Origin: Pedobacter hiemivivus
GTDB taxonomy: Bacteria; Bacteroidota; Bacteroidia; Sphingobacteriales; Sphingobacteriaceae
NCBI RefSeq assembly: GCF_004331685.1
Contig: NZ_SJSM01000004.1
Coordinates: forward strand, 124,001 to 188,000
Length of the DNA: 64,000 nucleotides
Direction of reading: 5' to 3'
A program made the position numbers and the translations under genes. Below are positions 8,598 to 17,828 of the stretch, piece after piece; within the stretch, counting starts at the first letter, position 1; each line of letters opens with the position of its first letter. The notes beneath the pieces were generated by a model. The model worked only from the letters and a program-made list of their open reading frames with translations. It was not told the origin of the DNA and ran no database searches.

Positions 8598-10079
8598 TTA
8601 ATTCGCATAAACCTTGTAAAAACTATTACTAAACGCTTCCGTAGGATCATACTTTCTTTTTAATTCGAAAAAAGCACTTGCTTGTGGGTAAGCTTTTAAC
8701 AGTTGCTCTTTTGTAGCATGTAAGCGATAAGGAAGATAATAAGCACCATTTAACGAGATGGAAATAGTTATCAGTTTACGCGTTAATGCTTGCATATCAG
8801 CCTCCGCCTCCTTACTTCTTTTTTGATTGAACAACATGACAAAACCAAAAACTTCTTGATGTGCATAGTTTAAATAGCTATCCTTATCTGTCATTACGTT
8901 TCTGACCGTAATATTTAACAAATCAACCCTATACTTAGGTATTGTACTTTGAAGCGCTTTAATAAACTCAGGAACAGCGGCTTTGGGAATAAAGTATTCA
9001 TGTAGAATATCCGTATAATTCTGATTTGTATTTTGGAACACTTCTACCCCTTCATTCAACAATTCATTTCTTGTAAACGTTTTTCCATCTACCAATGATA
9101 CTGAAGACTTTTCTAACTTCCAGCGTAAATTTTTACCATATTCACTATTTGCAGAGCCTCTAAAAACGGTTCTCCTAATAGCTGCAAAAGTATTTTTTTG
9201 ATGTAATTTCTGAACTGGTCCATCTGTCACAACATAAGTAGACAAAATAGCTTCTTCCATAAAATGATCTGGGTTGATATTGATTCTTCCGAAAGCAAGT
9301 CCAGTAGTAGGATTTTTCTCCATCCACTGTTCAAATTCACGAACATAATCGGCACTTTTTACGACAAACTGCTCAGCTTTATAGATCTTATTATCAGTCA
9401 CTCTCAATTTAACATCCAATATCACCCCAAAAAGCCCATAACCACCCAAAACCAATGAAAAAAGCTCTTTATTTTCTGTCCTGCTACAACTTAGGACTTC
9501 CCCCTTCGCATTTATCAATCTTAATGAAATTACTGTTGATGCAATTGGTGGGGAATTAGGTTGCCAACCGTGACAATTTACACTAATAGATCCACCTACA
9601 GAAAATGAGTTATTGGATTGCATTACAGCAACTGATTTTCCATATTGGTCTAGATATGGAATAATTTGGTTCCACAAAGCTCCTGATCCAACATTCAATA
9701 CATCTGCCGTACTATCCAACAACATGTAGTTAAATGAATTCATATCCAATAAGATACCTCCCGGGTAGATGGTGTGTCCTCCCATGCTATGTTGAGCACC
9801 GGCGATTGATATCTTTTTTCCGGAAGCGTTGGCTTCTTTTATTAAATCAGAAATCTGAGTAATGGCACGATTAATCTCTTTGTGTGCTTTTACAACAGTA
9901 TCTACCTTTGTTCGATTTAATTGACTTGCATCATTAACTACAGCAGAACGCAAACTCTTGCTTGCTTTCGGATCCTTAATGTAAGTATAAATAAGAAAGG
10001 TTACTGGTCTTATAACCAGTAACCCTAGAATTAAGAAAACTGCAAGAACTAAGCGTTTTGTCGTTAATCTTAATTTCAT
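8598..10079 (-). CDS. FAD-binding oxidoreductase (VAO / aldonolactone oxidase-like), membrane-anchored
   Basis: 493 residues. An N-terminal hydrophobic helix (about 8-32) suggests membrane anchoring. The FAD-binding domain shows SIAGAQHSMGG, where H97 occupies the place of the covalently flavinylated histidine in gulonolactone/arabinonolactone oxidases, followed by SFSVGGSISVNCHGWQ. The C-terminal KYDPTEAFSNSFYKVY resembles the end of that family. It would oxidise a sugar lactone or alcohol with FAD; the substrate is unknown. It lies 3 bases downstream of the DUF805 gene. Confidence 0.83.
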   Translation of the reverse strand: MKLRLTTKRLVLAVFLILGLLVIRPVTFLIYTYIKDPKASKSLRSAVVNDASQLNRTKVDTVVKAHKEINRAITQISDLIKEANASGKKISIAGAQHSMGGHTIYPGGILLDMNSFNYMLLDSTADVLNVGSGALWNQIIPYLDQYGKSVAVMQSNNSFSVGGSISVNCHGWQPNSPPIASTVISLRLINAKGEVLSCSRTENKELFSLVLGGYGLFGVILDVKLRVTDNKIYKAEQFVVKSADYVREFEQWMEKNPTTGLAFGRININPDHFMEEAILSTYVVTDGPVQKLHQKNTFAAIRRTVFRGSANSEYGKNLRWKLEKSSVSLVDGKTFTRNELLNEGVEVFQNTNQNYTDILHEYFIPKAAVPEFIKALQSTIPKYRVDLLNITVRNVMTDKDSYLNYAHQEVFGFVMLFNQKRSKEAEADMQALTRKLITISISLNGAYYLPYRLHATKEQLLKAYPQASAFFELKRKYDPTEAFSNSFYKVYAN

Positions 10080-10082
10080 CTT

Positions 10083-10454
10083 CTAGTCCTGATCGTTAGC
10101 CGTTTTAATAGCGAAAGGATCTACAATTTCATTATCTGGATTTTTAGGATTCTGACCATACTCATTCTCAAATGTATCGCCTTCGCCAAACATCATCACA
10201 AAACCATAGAAGGGGATTAGTTGCCACCAGCCGCTATTACCTCTATCGTGACATCTTTTAGCGCCTTGGGCAATCACAAAATAGATGGCCGGCAGTAATA
10301 ATAAAAATAACAGCATATTCGCCGATTGTTCATCAAAACTTAGCAATCCTAGGATTAAACCAATAAAAACTGCTACAGCAAAATAAATTAAATAACTAAG
10401 GCCATACTCCAATCTGCGGATACGACCTTCAAATGAAAAAGGATTTTTAAACAT
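10083..10454 (-). CDS. DUF805 inner-membrane protein
   Basis: 123 residues starting MFKNPFSFEGRIRRLEYGL, the classical DUF805 opening, then hydrophobic helices and the family motif AKRCHDRGNSGWWQLIPFY. The polar tail GDTFENEYGQNPKNPDNEI is also usual. DUF805 proteins (E. coli YhaH/YhaI) are small inner-membrane proteins of unknown role. The stop is 3 bases before the start of the FAD oxidase gene, so the two are very likely one transcript. Confidence 0.93.
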   Translation of the reverse strand: MFKNPFSFEGRIRRLEYGLSYLIYFAVAVFIGLILGLLSFDEQSANMLLFLLLLPAIYFVIAQGAKRCHDRGNSGWWQLIPFYGFVMMFGEGDTFENEYGQNPKNPDNEIVDPFAIKTANDQD

Positions 10455-10597
10455 GAAAAATGTGGTAAGGTAATGTTGAAAGAATTTTGATCATTATTGA
10501 GTAGCGTTTTGTAGTTTGATTATTCCAAAGTTTAAGATATTATCTCAGAAAAACAATTAATATCTCAAAATAGTAACATTTAAGCCAAAACAAACGT

Positions 10598-11680
10598 TCA
10601 ATTGCAATATTGTTTCATAGCATCTATGATCATTGGCTTTCGGTCACCAAGTTCAAAGCCACGTTTCAAATCACTGCAAATCTTGTCTAAATCATCCTTA
10701 GGAATAGGTACATTGTCTTTCGCTACCATTACCGTTACCTCTTTTGACTTACTCAGGGTTTTACTATCCTTAAACTCGTATTTTCTTAATCTGGCAAAAG
10801 CGCGATTACTGAGCGCTTCCATGTACAACGGCTCAAGCGCAATAGCATTATCAAAATCAGAAATAGCATTATCAAAGTCAAAAGTATTCAGTTTAGCAGT
10901 TCCTCTGTAAAAATATAGATCAGCGTACTCAGCATTTAGTTTAGCTGCCTCATCAAATCTCTTGATGGAACCACCATAATCCCCTTCACGCATTATGGAG
11001 ATCCCTTTGCTTAATAAACTATGAAATTTCATCTCTTCCTTAGGTAAGTCTTGTTTATTATTTACAAACATAGATTGCCTTTTTAACTTACCTGTAGAGT
11101 AAAATACTTGCCATAATCCTATTTCTTTCTTATTTATGAATGATCCTTTTTGCTTAAGTTTACCATTGATAAAATACTCTTCTGATTCGCCATTTTCAAT
11201 CCCATTAGCATAAGTATAAAAATAGCGCTTGTTACCATTAGGGTAATAAACTGTTCTAATCCCATCTATTATCCCGTCTTTTAAGACACCTTCTCCCTGT
11301 ATTTTACCATTCGTAAAATAATCGATGAATCTACCTGTATAAGCTTGATCAGAATTTTTTGGATACCATACTCCATTGTTTTTAACCATATTTTTGGAAG
11401 TAGGAATTCGCTTTACTTCTGCAGATCTACCTAAATAGGCTTTAGTTGTAATGTAGATTATCTTATCTATTTTCCCCTCACGCCCCAAAGCCTTAATCTT
11501 ATCTAGATTAGTAAAGACATCTAATTGAGCTATGTCTTCATTTGAGATCTCATCATCACCATCTGGGGTATCAAGAATCGGGATGCTATCAACAAAATAT
11601 AGAATGCGATCTTGCTTTTCCTGAGAAAAGGAAATTGATGAATAAACTAATAAAAGAAACGTTAATATAATATTTTTCAT
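10598..11680 (-). CDS. Secreted YwqK/MORN-like and TPR repeat protein
   Basis: 360 residues with a signal peptide (MKNIILTFLLLVYSSISFSQ). Residues about 125-205 carry repeated units such as YFTNGKIQGEGVLKDG and YPNGNKRYFYTYANG, as in the YwqK antitoxin-like / MORN family. Residues about 225-300 carry tetratricopeptide units (ADLYFYRGTAKLNTFDFDNA; PLYMEALSNRAFARL). It is likely periplasmic or outer-membrane associated and scaffold-like. Despite the family name there is no partner toxin beside it. No function can be given. Confidence 0.78.
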   Translation of the reverse strand: MKNIILTFLLLVYSSISFSQEKQDRILYFVDSIPILDTPDGDDEISNEDIAQLDVFTNLDKIKALGREGKIDKIIYITTKAYLGRSAEVKRIPTSKNMVKNNGVWYPKNSDQAYTGRFIDYFTNGKIQGEGVLKDGIIDGIRTVYYPNGNKRYFYTYANGIENGESEEYFINGKLKQKGSFINKKEIGLWQVFYSTGKLKRQSMFVNNKQDLPKEEMKFHSLLSKGISIMREGDYGGSIKRFDEAAKLNAEYADLYFYRGTAKLNTFDFDNAISDFDNAIALEPLYMEALSNRAFARLRKYEFKDSKTLSKSKEVTVMVAKDNVPIPKDDLDKICSDLKRGFELGDRKPMIIDAMKQYCN

Positions 11681-11725
11681 GTTATGGTGTATCTTCTATA
11701 CAAATCAAATGGTTTCGGCAACTCA

Positions 11726-12226
11726 CTAACTGTCTTTTTTAACTTTCCTATTTATTGACATTAATACATTAAAAAGTATTAGCCAAAATATTAAAAACAT
11801 GATGCTTTGAACAATTAAAATTAAACCAGTAGCATTACCATCGGAATACGCTATCCCAAAGCTGATTAAATTAACCAGAAGTGTAATTAATAATGCAATT
11901 ATGACCCAATCACCGTAAAATAATGAGCTTGGACTCAAAGAAAGGACACTTAATGTGCCTAAGCCAACATATGATAAAGAGTAAATGAAGCTTAGCTTGT
12001 AAAACTTATTTCTTGTTTCTTTACTGGGGATATATGACCGGGAATTATCTCTACTAATTTTTTGAGCTATAACTTGACTGACATTATCCGGAAGCAATAT
12101 ATTTCTATTATGTAACTCTTCTAATGCTAATTCTACAGCCTCCTCGGTATGCTTACCTGGGTGCCTGATGTAATACATTAGTTGTTCGTCTGTTTTTTGT
12201 GACAATATTTTTCTGAGCGCCGACAT
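11726..12226 (-). CDS. Hypothetical membrane protein
   Basis: 166 residues. A soluble helical N-terminal part (about 1-70: SQKTDEQLMYYIRHPGKH, VELALEELHNRNI) is followed by about three hydrophobic helices, the last near LILIVQSIMFLIFWLILF. No family recognised. The minus-strand neighbour downstream is the YwqK/TPR gene, 45 bases away, and may be cotranscribed. Confidence 0.6.
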   Translation of the reverse strand: MSALRKILSQKTDEQLMYYIRHPGKHTEEAVELALEELHNRNILLPDNVSQVIAQKISRDNSRSYIPSKETRNKFYKLSFIYSLSYVGLGTLSVLSLSPSSLFYGDWVIIALLITLLVNLISFGIAYSDGNATGLILIVQSIMFLIFWLILFNVLMSINRKVKKDS

Positions 12227-12344
12227 TATAAATCTTTATTCTTTTTTGATAACCAAATAATAAAACTACACCTATTATTTTAAAATCTTCCAATATATCT
12301 TCATTCTCATATTTGTACTTATCTTTGGGCAAGAGCATAACACA

Positions 12345-13658
12345 TTGAAATATTATCATTTACCCCACATAAAGAAAGCGCTTAAACAAGGTCTAATGTT
12401 ATTATTAGCCTTATTAGCTGGGTTACCATACACCTACAGCCAAATTAAGCCATCAGTAGATTCCTTAAAAATCCATTCTTTAAGAAACGATACTACACGC
12501 GCACAATATGATGTTGGTGATTTGTTTACAAGCATTTTCCACCCAAAAAGAAAACCGGACCCTTTTAAAAAGAAGTCGCCAGTTACCATTATACCCAATT
12601 TCGCCTACAATCCAAGTATAGGTGCTCAGATTGGCATAAAGGCTGTTGCAGGTAAAGTATTAGGAAAAGACAAGAATACGCTGATGTCAATTGCTGCTAC
12701 ATCAGCTTCTATAACTACCAAGGGAATCATTTATTTCTACCTCAATCATAATGTTTACACTCCGGGCAACAAATGGAATCTTCAGGGAAGTTTAGTAGCA
12801 GCGAAAACTGTTTTGCCTGATTTTGGATTAGGAATAGGAAATGCTTCCCATGCAAGCGAAGCAGATTTTATATTAAGTAATCCAGATCGTAAGCCTTATG
12901 TACTCCACGCCGAGTATTACAATTTCAGAGAAAAGGTATATAAACAAATTGCAAAGAGCCTCTTTGTTGGCGCTGGTGTGTCCTTCGAGATTAGAAGAAA
13001 AATCGAGGACCGCTTAAATACGAGTGACCTAACACCATACAATATCTATAGTGACCGTTATGGTTTTAACAGAAATCAATACCAGTCTAACGGCTTACTT
13101 TTTAATGTACAATATACTACGCGAGACAACCAGAACCGTGCCTACAAAGGCATTTATGTTGATGCTGGGATCCGTGTAAACCAAACCTGGATGGCAAGTT
13201 CGAAGAATGCTGTACAAATAACTACTGATTTCAGAAAATACTGGAGCTTGTCTGACAGCAATCCCGAGCATGTGCTTGCCTTCTGGAACTGGGGTTCTTA
13301 TTTAATTAGTGGTGCCCTGCCCTATCTCGAGCTTCCAGGTACTGGAAGAGATACCTACTACCGAAGCGGAAGAGGATACACTGTTACTTACTTTAAAGGC
13401 CCCAAATATTTTTACTCGGAATTGGAATATCGCTTTCCAATCCTAAGAAACAAATTTATAAGTGGAGTTACTTTCGGCAATATCCAATCTGCGAGCGATG
13501 ATTTAGGTACCAAATTATTTCAACAATGGCAACCAGGTGGTGGAGCAGGTTTACGAGTGCTATTCAATAAAGCTACACGTACTAATTTGTGTCTTGATTA
13601 TGCTATCGGAAAATATGGTTCTAAAGGATTCTTTTTGGGCTTAACGGAAGTTTTTTAA
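12345..13658 (+). CDS. BamA/TamA-type outer-membrane beta-barrel protein
   Basis: 437 residues. The C-terminal half shows barrel strands of the bacterial surface antigen type (LLFNVQYTTRDNQNRAYKG; YSELEYRFPIL; QQWQPGGGAGLRVLF) and ends with KGFFLGLTEVF, an aromatic-terminated strand as required for Bam insertion. There are no POTRA domains, so it is barrel-only. The start shown is TTG at 12345; an ATG at 12396 (MLLLALLAG) would leave a short signal peptide. TATCTTTG at 12320-12327 resembles a -7 element just upstream, without a clear -33. The role is unknown. Confidence 0.78.
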   Translation: MKYYHLPHIKKALKQGLMLLLALLAGLPYTYSQIKPSVDSLKIHSLRNDTTRAQYDVGDLFTSIFHPKRKPDPFKKKSPVTIIPNFAYNPSIGAQIGIKAVAGKVLGKDKNTLMSIAATSASITTKGIIYFYLNHNVYTPGNKWNLQGSLVAAKTVLPDFGLGIGNASHASEADFILSNPDRKPYVLHAEYYNFREKVYKQIAKSLFVGAGVSFEIRRKIEDRLNTSDLTPYNIYSDRYGFNRNQYQSNGLLFNVQYTTRDNQNRAYKGIYVDAGIRVNQTWMASSKNAVQITTDFRKYWSLSDSNPEHVLAFWNWGSYLISGALPYLELPGTGRDTYYRSGRGYTVTYFKGPKYFYSELEYRFPILRNKFISGVTFGNIQSASDDLGTKLFQQWQPGGGAGLRVLFNKATRTNLCLDYAIGKYGSKGFFLGLTEVF

Positions 13659-13673
13659 TTTCGACAAGCAAAT

Positions 13674-14354
13674 CTACTTATTCAAGTAAGGCATAATCTT
13701 CCCGTCTTTAAAGGTAAGGTACAAAGAATAAGGTTGCTCATATTCAATCTTGGAACGGTCCCATTTAGGCGCTTTTTTCAAAACCTTCAAAACCTCTTCT
13801 CTAACGGCTTTAGATAATTGGTTGCTTGTTGCTAAATTGGTAATAGAACCATCCTTTTTGACAACAAATGAGGCAACTAACCAGCCATTAGCCGAAGTTG
13901 GTACTTTACATTTCCGGACCATATATTCGTGCAATGATTTTAATTCATCGTTTCGCGGAACGATTGCAATTTTTCCCATGACAAACGACCTATCATTATC
14001 GCATTTTGAGTCTATCGGTTTAGGACCAACTTCGCCTAGTTTTATTTGTGCATTTGCCTTCTGTCCAACCGTGCCAATGCCAATAAAAACCATAGCTGCT
14101 ACTACCCATCTTTTCCAGTAAGGCTTATTAACCTTTCCCGAAGAAGTAGCTAACTGCTCATTGGTAAATCTGCCACAAACCTTATCATTGTTTTCCTGCA
14201 TAATCTTGATAAAATAAGCTGTATTTTTATTTGTCATATCGTATACTTTCTTCTGACAAGTATCGCAAAATCGCCCATCGTCTTCCGATTTCATCGAATT
14301 CCAATCCTGATTACAGGTAAAACTTAGCTGAGCATTGTTGATTTTTTCTTCCAT
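13674..14354 (-). CDS. Membrane protein with an N-terminal CxxC domain and a TonB-like C-terminal domain
   Basis: 226 residues in three parts. Residues 1-62 hold conserved cysteines (FTCNQDW, GRFCDTCQKKVYDMT, KVCGRF), a small domain seen in many Bacteroidota proteins. One membrane helix follows near 80-100 (RWVVAAMVFIGIGTVG, ending KANAQ). Residues about 130-222 resemble a TonB C-terminal domain (WLVASFVVKKDGSITNLAT, then KAPKWDRSKIEYEQPYSLYL). The cysteine domain would sit in the cytoplasm and the TonB-like part in the periplasm. No TonB box receptor or ExbBD lies nearby, so an energy-transducer role is unproven. Confidence 0.68.
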   Translation of the reverse strand: MEEKINNAQLSFTCNQDWNSMKSEDDGRFCDTCQKKVYDMTNKNTAYFIKIMQENNDKVCGRFTNEQLATSSGKVNKPYWKRWVVAAMVFIGIGTVGQKANAQIKLGEVGPKPIDSKCDNDRSFVMGKIAIVPRNDELKSLHEYMVRKCKVPTSANGWLVASFVVKKDGSITNLATSNQLSKAVREEVLKVLKKAPKWDRSKIEYEQPYSLYLTFKDGKIMPYLNK

Positions 14355-14762
14355 GATAGATTACTTTAAACTCAGGATGCCTAAAAAATATATATTCCAT
14401 ATATTGAAGAGATATATTTTATAGCACTGTTGAAGATTTACTGTTGCATGTCTATATAAATTCCTATTAAAAATGATAAGCGAAACCGCATATATCCTGC
14501 AACATAAAGCCTAAACTGAACATCACTACTAAGCCATTCCGCTTTATAATATCATTCAGAGAAAAAGTGGGCATATCTATCGTGGCAGATTTGTCCAGAT
14601 AATATCCATATCTGTCCATTGTAAAAGCAACCTACAACCTAGAATTTTGTATCAGAATAAATTTAATGGATATGTTGACTTTTCTAGCAGATGCGCAAGG
14701 TCAGTTCTTGAACTTGATGAGGCGGTTAGAATTCTTAAAAAGGTATAAACCGGAGTCCCTTC
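14355..14762. other. Gene-poor interval with a possible gene remnant
   Basis: 408 bases between two minus-strand genes. A minus-strand frame at 14467-14619 (50 codons; MDRYGYYLDKSATIDMP, then LNDIIKRNGLVVMFSLG) has alternating residues like an outer-membrane strand and may be a decayed 3' end of a barrel gene. A second open stretch on the plus strand ends at about 14760 (SVLELDEAVRILKKV). Neither has a convincing start or family match, and no RNA or hairpin stands out. Confidence 0.3.
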
Positions 14763-15584
14763 CTATTTAGCAATCACATCTAAAGAGAACTGCATATAAA
14801 TCGGCACATGATCAGAGATTAACCGTGCTGCTCTGAGATCTTCAAAGTCCTGGTAAAAATGAACTATTCCTGTCCTCAGTACATTTATGCCTGAGGCTTT
14901 GAAGTAGAAATTATCATACTCCGAAGCCAGGCAATTACCATTCACACATTTCTGCTTCAATGAGGTTTTTTGGCCTCTAAAAGCAGAGGTATGCCCAGTT
15001 TTCCATAATGGATTAAACACACTGTGAGACTGAGGAAGATTAAAATCACCGCAAAAAATAAGGTTATCACCTGGATAAAGATCTGGCAGGAATTTAAAAT
15101 ATTTAATCTCTGTTTCTGGTTGTTTTGATTTAGGAACCGCATGAAAATTAGCCACCGTAAACGTTTTACGTCCTACGGCAAACCTACAATAATAGGGCTC
15201 CCTATCAATCATCAATCCGTAGGTTTCTTCTAACCATGCCGTTCCATTTTTTTTGACTTTGCTGGTATTCCAGACAAAAGCATAACGCTCTTTTGAGCTA
15301 CCTGTTGGACTTGATGTAGGATTGCTGATTACATAATCCCACTTACTGCCCATGCGGTTTAACTCATCTGCTAACCTGGCTACAGCTTGGCTACCACCAT
15401 AGCCCGCAACAACTTCCTGTATCGCGATCACATCGAATTTATTGACGACTTTGGCAATGTAAGCCAACTCATCATCATTTTTAGATTTACCAAAGTTTTG
15501 TATGTTCCAGGAACCAAGGGTTACATTTTGGGAATAGGCGGCAAAGCTTATGAATATAAGCAGTAGAATAATATACTTTTTCAA
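14763..15584 (-). CDS. Secreted endonuclease/exonuclease/phosphatase (EEP) family protein
   Basis: 273 residues from a TTG start at 15584, which gives a clean signal peptide (MKKYIILLLIFISFAAYSQ). A longer TTG start at 15611 lies inside the -7 promoter element and so cannot be translated from that transcript. EEP landmarks are present: GSWNIQNFG, VIAIQEVV (metal-binding Glu), FCGDFN and SDHVPIYMQF (catalytic Asp-His). These proteins cleave phosphodiester bonds of nucleic acids or lipids with Mg2+. Export suggests an extracellular or periplasmic nuclease. Substrate unknown. Confidence 0.87.
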   Translation of the reverse strand: MKKYIILLLIFISFAAYSQNVTLGSWNIQNFGKSKNDDELAYIAKVVNKFDVIAIQEVVAGYGGSQAVARLADELNRMGSKWDYVISNPTSSPTGSSKERYAFVWNTSKVKKNGTAWLEETYGLMIDREPYYCRFAVGRKTFTVANFHAVPKSKQPETEIKYFKFLPDLYPGDNLIFCGDFNLPQSHSVFNPLWKTGHTSAFRGQKTSLKQKCVNGNCLASEYDNFYFKASGINVLRTGIVHFYQDFEDLRAARLISDHVPIYMQFSLDVIAK

Positions 15585-15608
15585 ATCTGGATCGGAATAA
15601 TAAAGGCG

Positions 15609-15641
15609 CAAATATAGCTTTATTTTATATGATTCGCCAAA
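15609..15641 (-). promoter_or_regulatory. Consensus Bacteroidota promoter of the EEP gene
   Basis: On the minus strand TTTG (15638-15641) is followed after 21 bases by TATATTTG (15609-15616), a full match to TTTG-N19-21-TAnnTTTG. It overlaps the last codons of the ABC1 kinase gene. Transcription would start near 15602, placing the start codon of the EEP gene at 15584. Confidence 0.75.
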
Positions 15642-17188
15642 ATCAAAATAGCCCCGCTGATCAGCAAAGCTGCTATTATAATTGCCAGGGCCAATTTATG
15701 CACACCCCGATTAAACTGCTTCATCAACTCCGGCATATCCTTTACTTCCTGAATCACCTTTAGTTCGCCACTGTTTAACTTCTGAAGCACCGCCTGTGCA
15801 TCATCCGGCATGGTTTTTAATAACTCTGTAATGGTATTGATCAGCTTCATTCCGTTCTTTTTCAGATTTTCCGGACTAAGCTTCCGCATAGCAATCTGGA
15901 ATATATAGGGCCTTAAGCTTTCAATAATATTCAAATCAGGAATAAGTGCTCTGCCAATTCCTTCAATTAACACAATTCCCCGAACTAGCAGGTACAAATG
16001 CGCTGGCATCAAAATCTCGTTCTGGTTCAAAATAGCCGAAAATCTTCCTAGTATTTCTTTTACATCAATGTGTTGGAGAGATGCCCCTTCCAATAAATTA
16101 AAGAAATGCTGAATATCCTTCTCCAGCTTCTTTTCATCAGGAATATTATAACGCAAGGCCATCTTTTTCAGGGTAGCAATTAATCTTTTGCTATCCTGCG
16201 ATATAAAATGAGAAATAAAATCTTCGAGTAATTCCTTTTCTACCGGCATGATAGTCCCCATAGAACCAAAATCTATAAAGGCAATCTGTCCGGTTTTTAA
16301 AACCAACAAATTTCCAGGATGGGGATCGGCATGAAAGAATCCATGTTCCAATACCTGTTTAAGATAAAGATCTAAGCCTCTGCGGGCGATAACTTCAGGG
16401 TCGTGCCCCATCTTAAGCAAAGCGTCCAGGTCAGTTATCTTCAGCCCATCTATAAATTCCATGCACAAGATGGCATCATTTGACAATTCGGGGTACACAC
16501 TAGCCAGATAAATAGATCTATTTCCTTTAAAATCTCTCGAAAAACGTTCAATATTAGCCAGTTCATTTAGAAAAGATAGTTCCTGAAAGATAGACTGTTC
16601 AAATGCCTCTAATACCTGAACCAGGTTGATTCTACGGAAAAGATCACTATAACTAGTCAAAAGACGTGCAACATCCTTCATGATGAGCATATCGGCAGTC
16701 ACGACCTCCCTAATCCCCGATCGTCTGATCTTCAAAATCACATCCTGCCCGCCCTTAAGTTTGGCTTTATATACTTGCGAAATAGAAGCAGCAGCAAAAG
16801 GTACCGTAGTGATTTTTTCAAAGTACTGATCAGGCTCAATATTCAATTCATCCGCAATCAATTTCTCGACATCCATCAATTCCGGTTCCACCTTATCCTG
16901 TAGCTTTTTCAGCTCTACGATCATCTCTGCTGGCAATAAATCCTCCCTGCTGCTGAAGGCTTGCCCAAACTTCACATAGGTAGGTCCCAATTCTTCTAGC
17001 ACCATCCTGATGCGCTCATAGACCGTGAGGGCAGCTGGTATTGCATCCTCCACACCATTAATCACTTCATCGACAGGTAAATGACTGTTAAACTGACTTC
17101 TGATCAACAACTCCTTAAATCCGTACTTACTAAGTATCCTAACCAGGGAAACTGTCCGCTTGAGTTTGATCTTTTGGTTCTCCATCAT
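15620..17188 (-). CDS. ABC1 (AarF/UbiB) family atypical kinase
   Basis: 522 residues with the UbiB-family signatures: the KxGQ-type motif in YVKFGQAFSSREDLLPAE (about residue 72-89), an ATP-site region (ILKIRRSG) and the catalytic-loop-like HADPHPGNLL. Two hydrophobic helices at the extreme C-terminus (from about 495) would anchor it in the inner membrane. In proteobacteria UbiB supports ubiquinone synthesis; Bacteroidota use menaquinone, so the role here is a quinone- or lipid-related ATPase by analogy only. ATG codons at 17188 and 17185 are equally possible starts. Confidence 0.92.
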   Translation of the reverse strand: MMENQKIKLKRTVSLVRILSKYGFKELLIRSQFNSHLPVDEVINGVEDAIPAALTVYERIRMVLEELGPTYVKFGQAFSSREDLLPAEMIVELKKLQDKVEPELMDVEKLIADELNIEPDQYFEKITTVPFAAASISQVYKAKLKGGQDVILKIRRSGIREVVTADMLIMKDVARLLTSYSDLFRRINLVQVLEAFEQSIFQELSFLNELANIERFSRDFKGNRSIYLASVYPELSNDAILCMEFIDGLKITDLDALLKMGHDPEVIARRGLDLYLKQVLEHGFFHADPHPGNLLVLKTGQIAFIDFGSMGTIMPVEKELLEDFISHFISQDSKRLIATLKKMALRYNIPDEKKLEKDIQHFFNLLEGASLQHIDVKEILGRFSAILNQNEILMPAHLYLLVRGIVLIEGIGRALIPDLNIIESLRPYIFQIAMRKLSPENLKKNGMKLINTITELLKTMPDDAQAVLQKLNSGELKVIQEVKDMPELMKQFNRGVHKLALAIIIAALLISGAILILANHIK

Positions 17189-17254
17189 ATCTATTTAAAC
17201 ACCTTTTAACACGTTATGTTACAAGATATCGATAATATGATGAAATTCTAAAGC

Positions 17255-17743
17255 CTAGTATAGTTGCTTAAATGATTTCATAAAGACTTGATAATCTTGT
17301 TTAGAAACTACTAAAGCAGTCTGATAAAGATTAACAGGCTCATTTGATTCATCAAATGACTCAAAGATCAATTTCATTGCATCACTACCTGCCCGAAAGT
17401 CTTCGTGAAAGGGAATTACCCTGAGTGTTTTATTTATTTTACGTGTCTTAAGCGAGAGCTTAAAAAAGCCGTAAAATTGCTGATAGCTAAGCGCATCCTT
17501 TTTTAAAGTGATCGTTTCTGCCCCGTAAATATGCCAAATTGAATATCTTATAAATAAGATTTCGAAAGCTAAAATGAAGAGTACAATAACGCCTACTCCA
17601 CCGATAGTAAACAATATGATAACGGCTATCAATAAGATATTTAATAAATACAAAGAGATTTTTAGGGCAAGAGATGGCTGTACCGTAATTGTAGCTGAGA
17701 GGCTATCTCCATCATTATTTACCTTAAATTTTCCTGGTTTCAT
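17255..17743 (-). CDS. Hypothetical membrane protein with a PH-like tail
   Basis: 162 residues starting MKPGKFKVNNDGDSLSATI. Two close hydrophobic helices lie at about 27-70 (LYLLNILLIAVIILFTIGG and the following helix), then a soluble beta-rich part (YGAETITLKKDALSYQQFYG). The layout resembles small bacterial PH-domain membrane proteins, but I cannot name a family. It stands alone between the kinase and GGT genes. Confidence 0.6.
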   Translation of the reverse strand: MKPGKFKVNNDGDSLSATITVQPSLALKISLYLLNILLIAVIILFTIGGVGVIVLFILAFEILFIRYSIWHIYGAETITLKKDALSYQQFYGFFKLSLKTRKINKTLRVIPFHEDFRAGSDAMKLIFESFDESNEPVNLYQTALVVSKQDYQVFMKSFKQLY

Positions 17744-17828
17744 ATTTATTAAATTAACTGATTATTTTTTCGGTCAAAGCTAATAAATCCTTTTAGAATA
17801 CCCGGTGCAGACAGCTACAATTGTTTTC

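Noticed and set aside
10598-11680. YwqK-type gene as an antitoxin of a toxin-antitoxin pair
   Set aside because: The protein has a signal peptide and TPR repeats, and no toxin-like gene is adjacent.
12153-12359. 68-codon minus-strand frame before the barrel gene
   Set aside because: Overlaps the N-terminus of the hypothetical membrane protein gene in another frame, with no recognisable motif.
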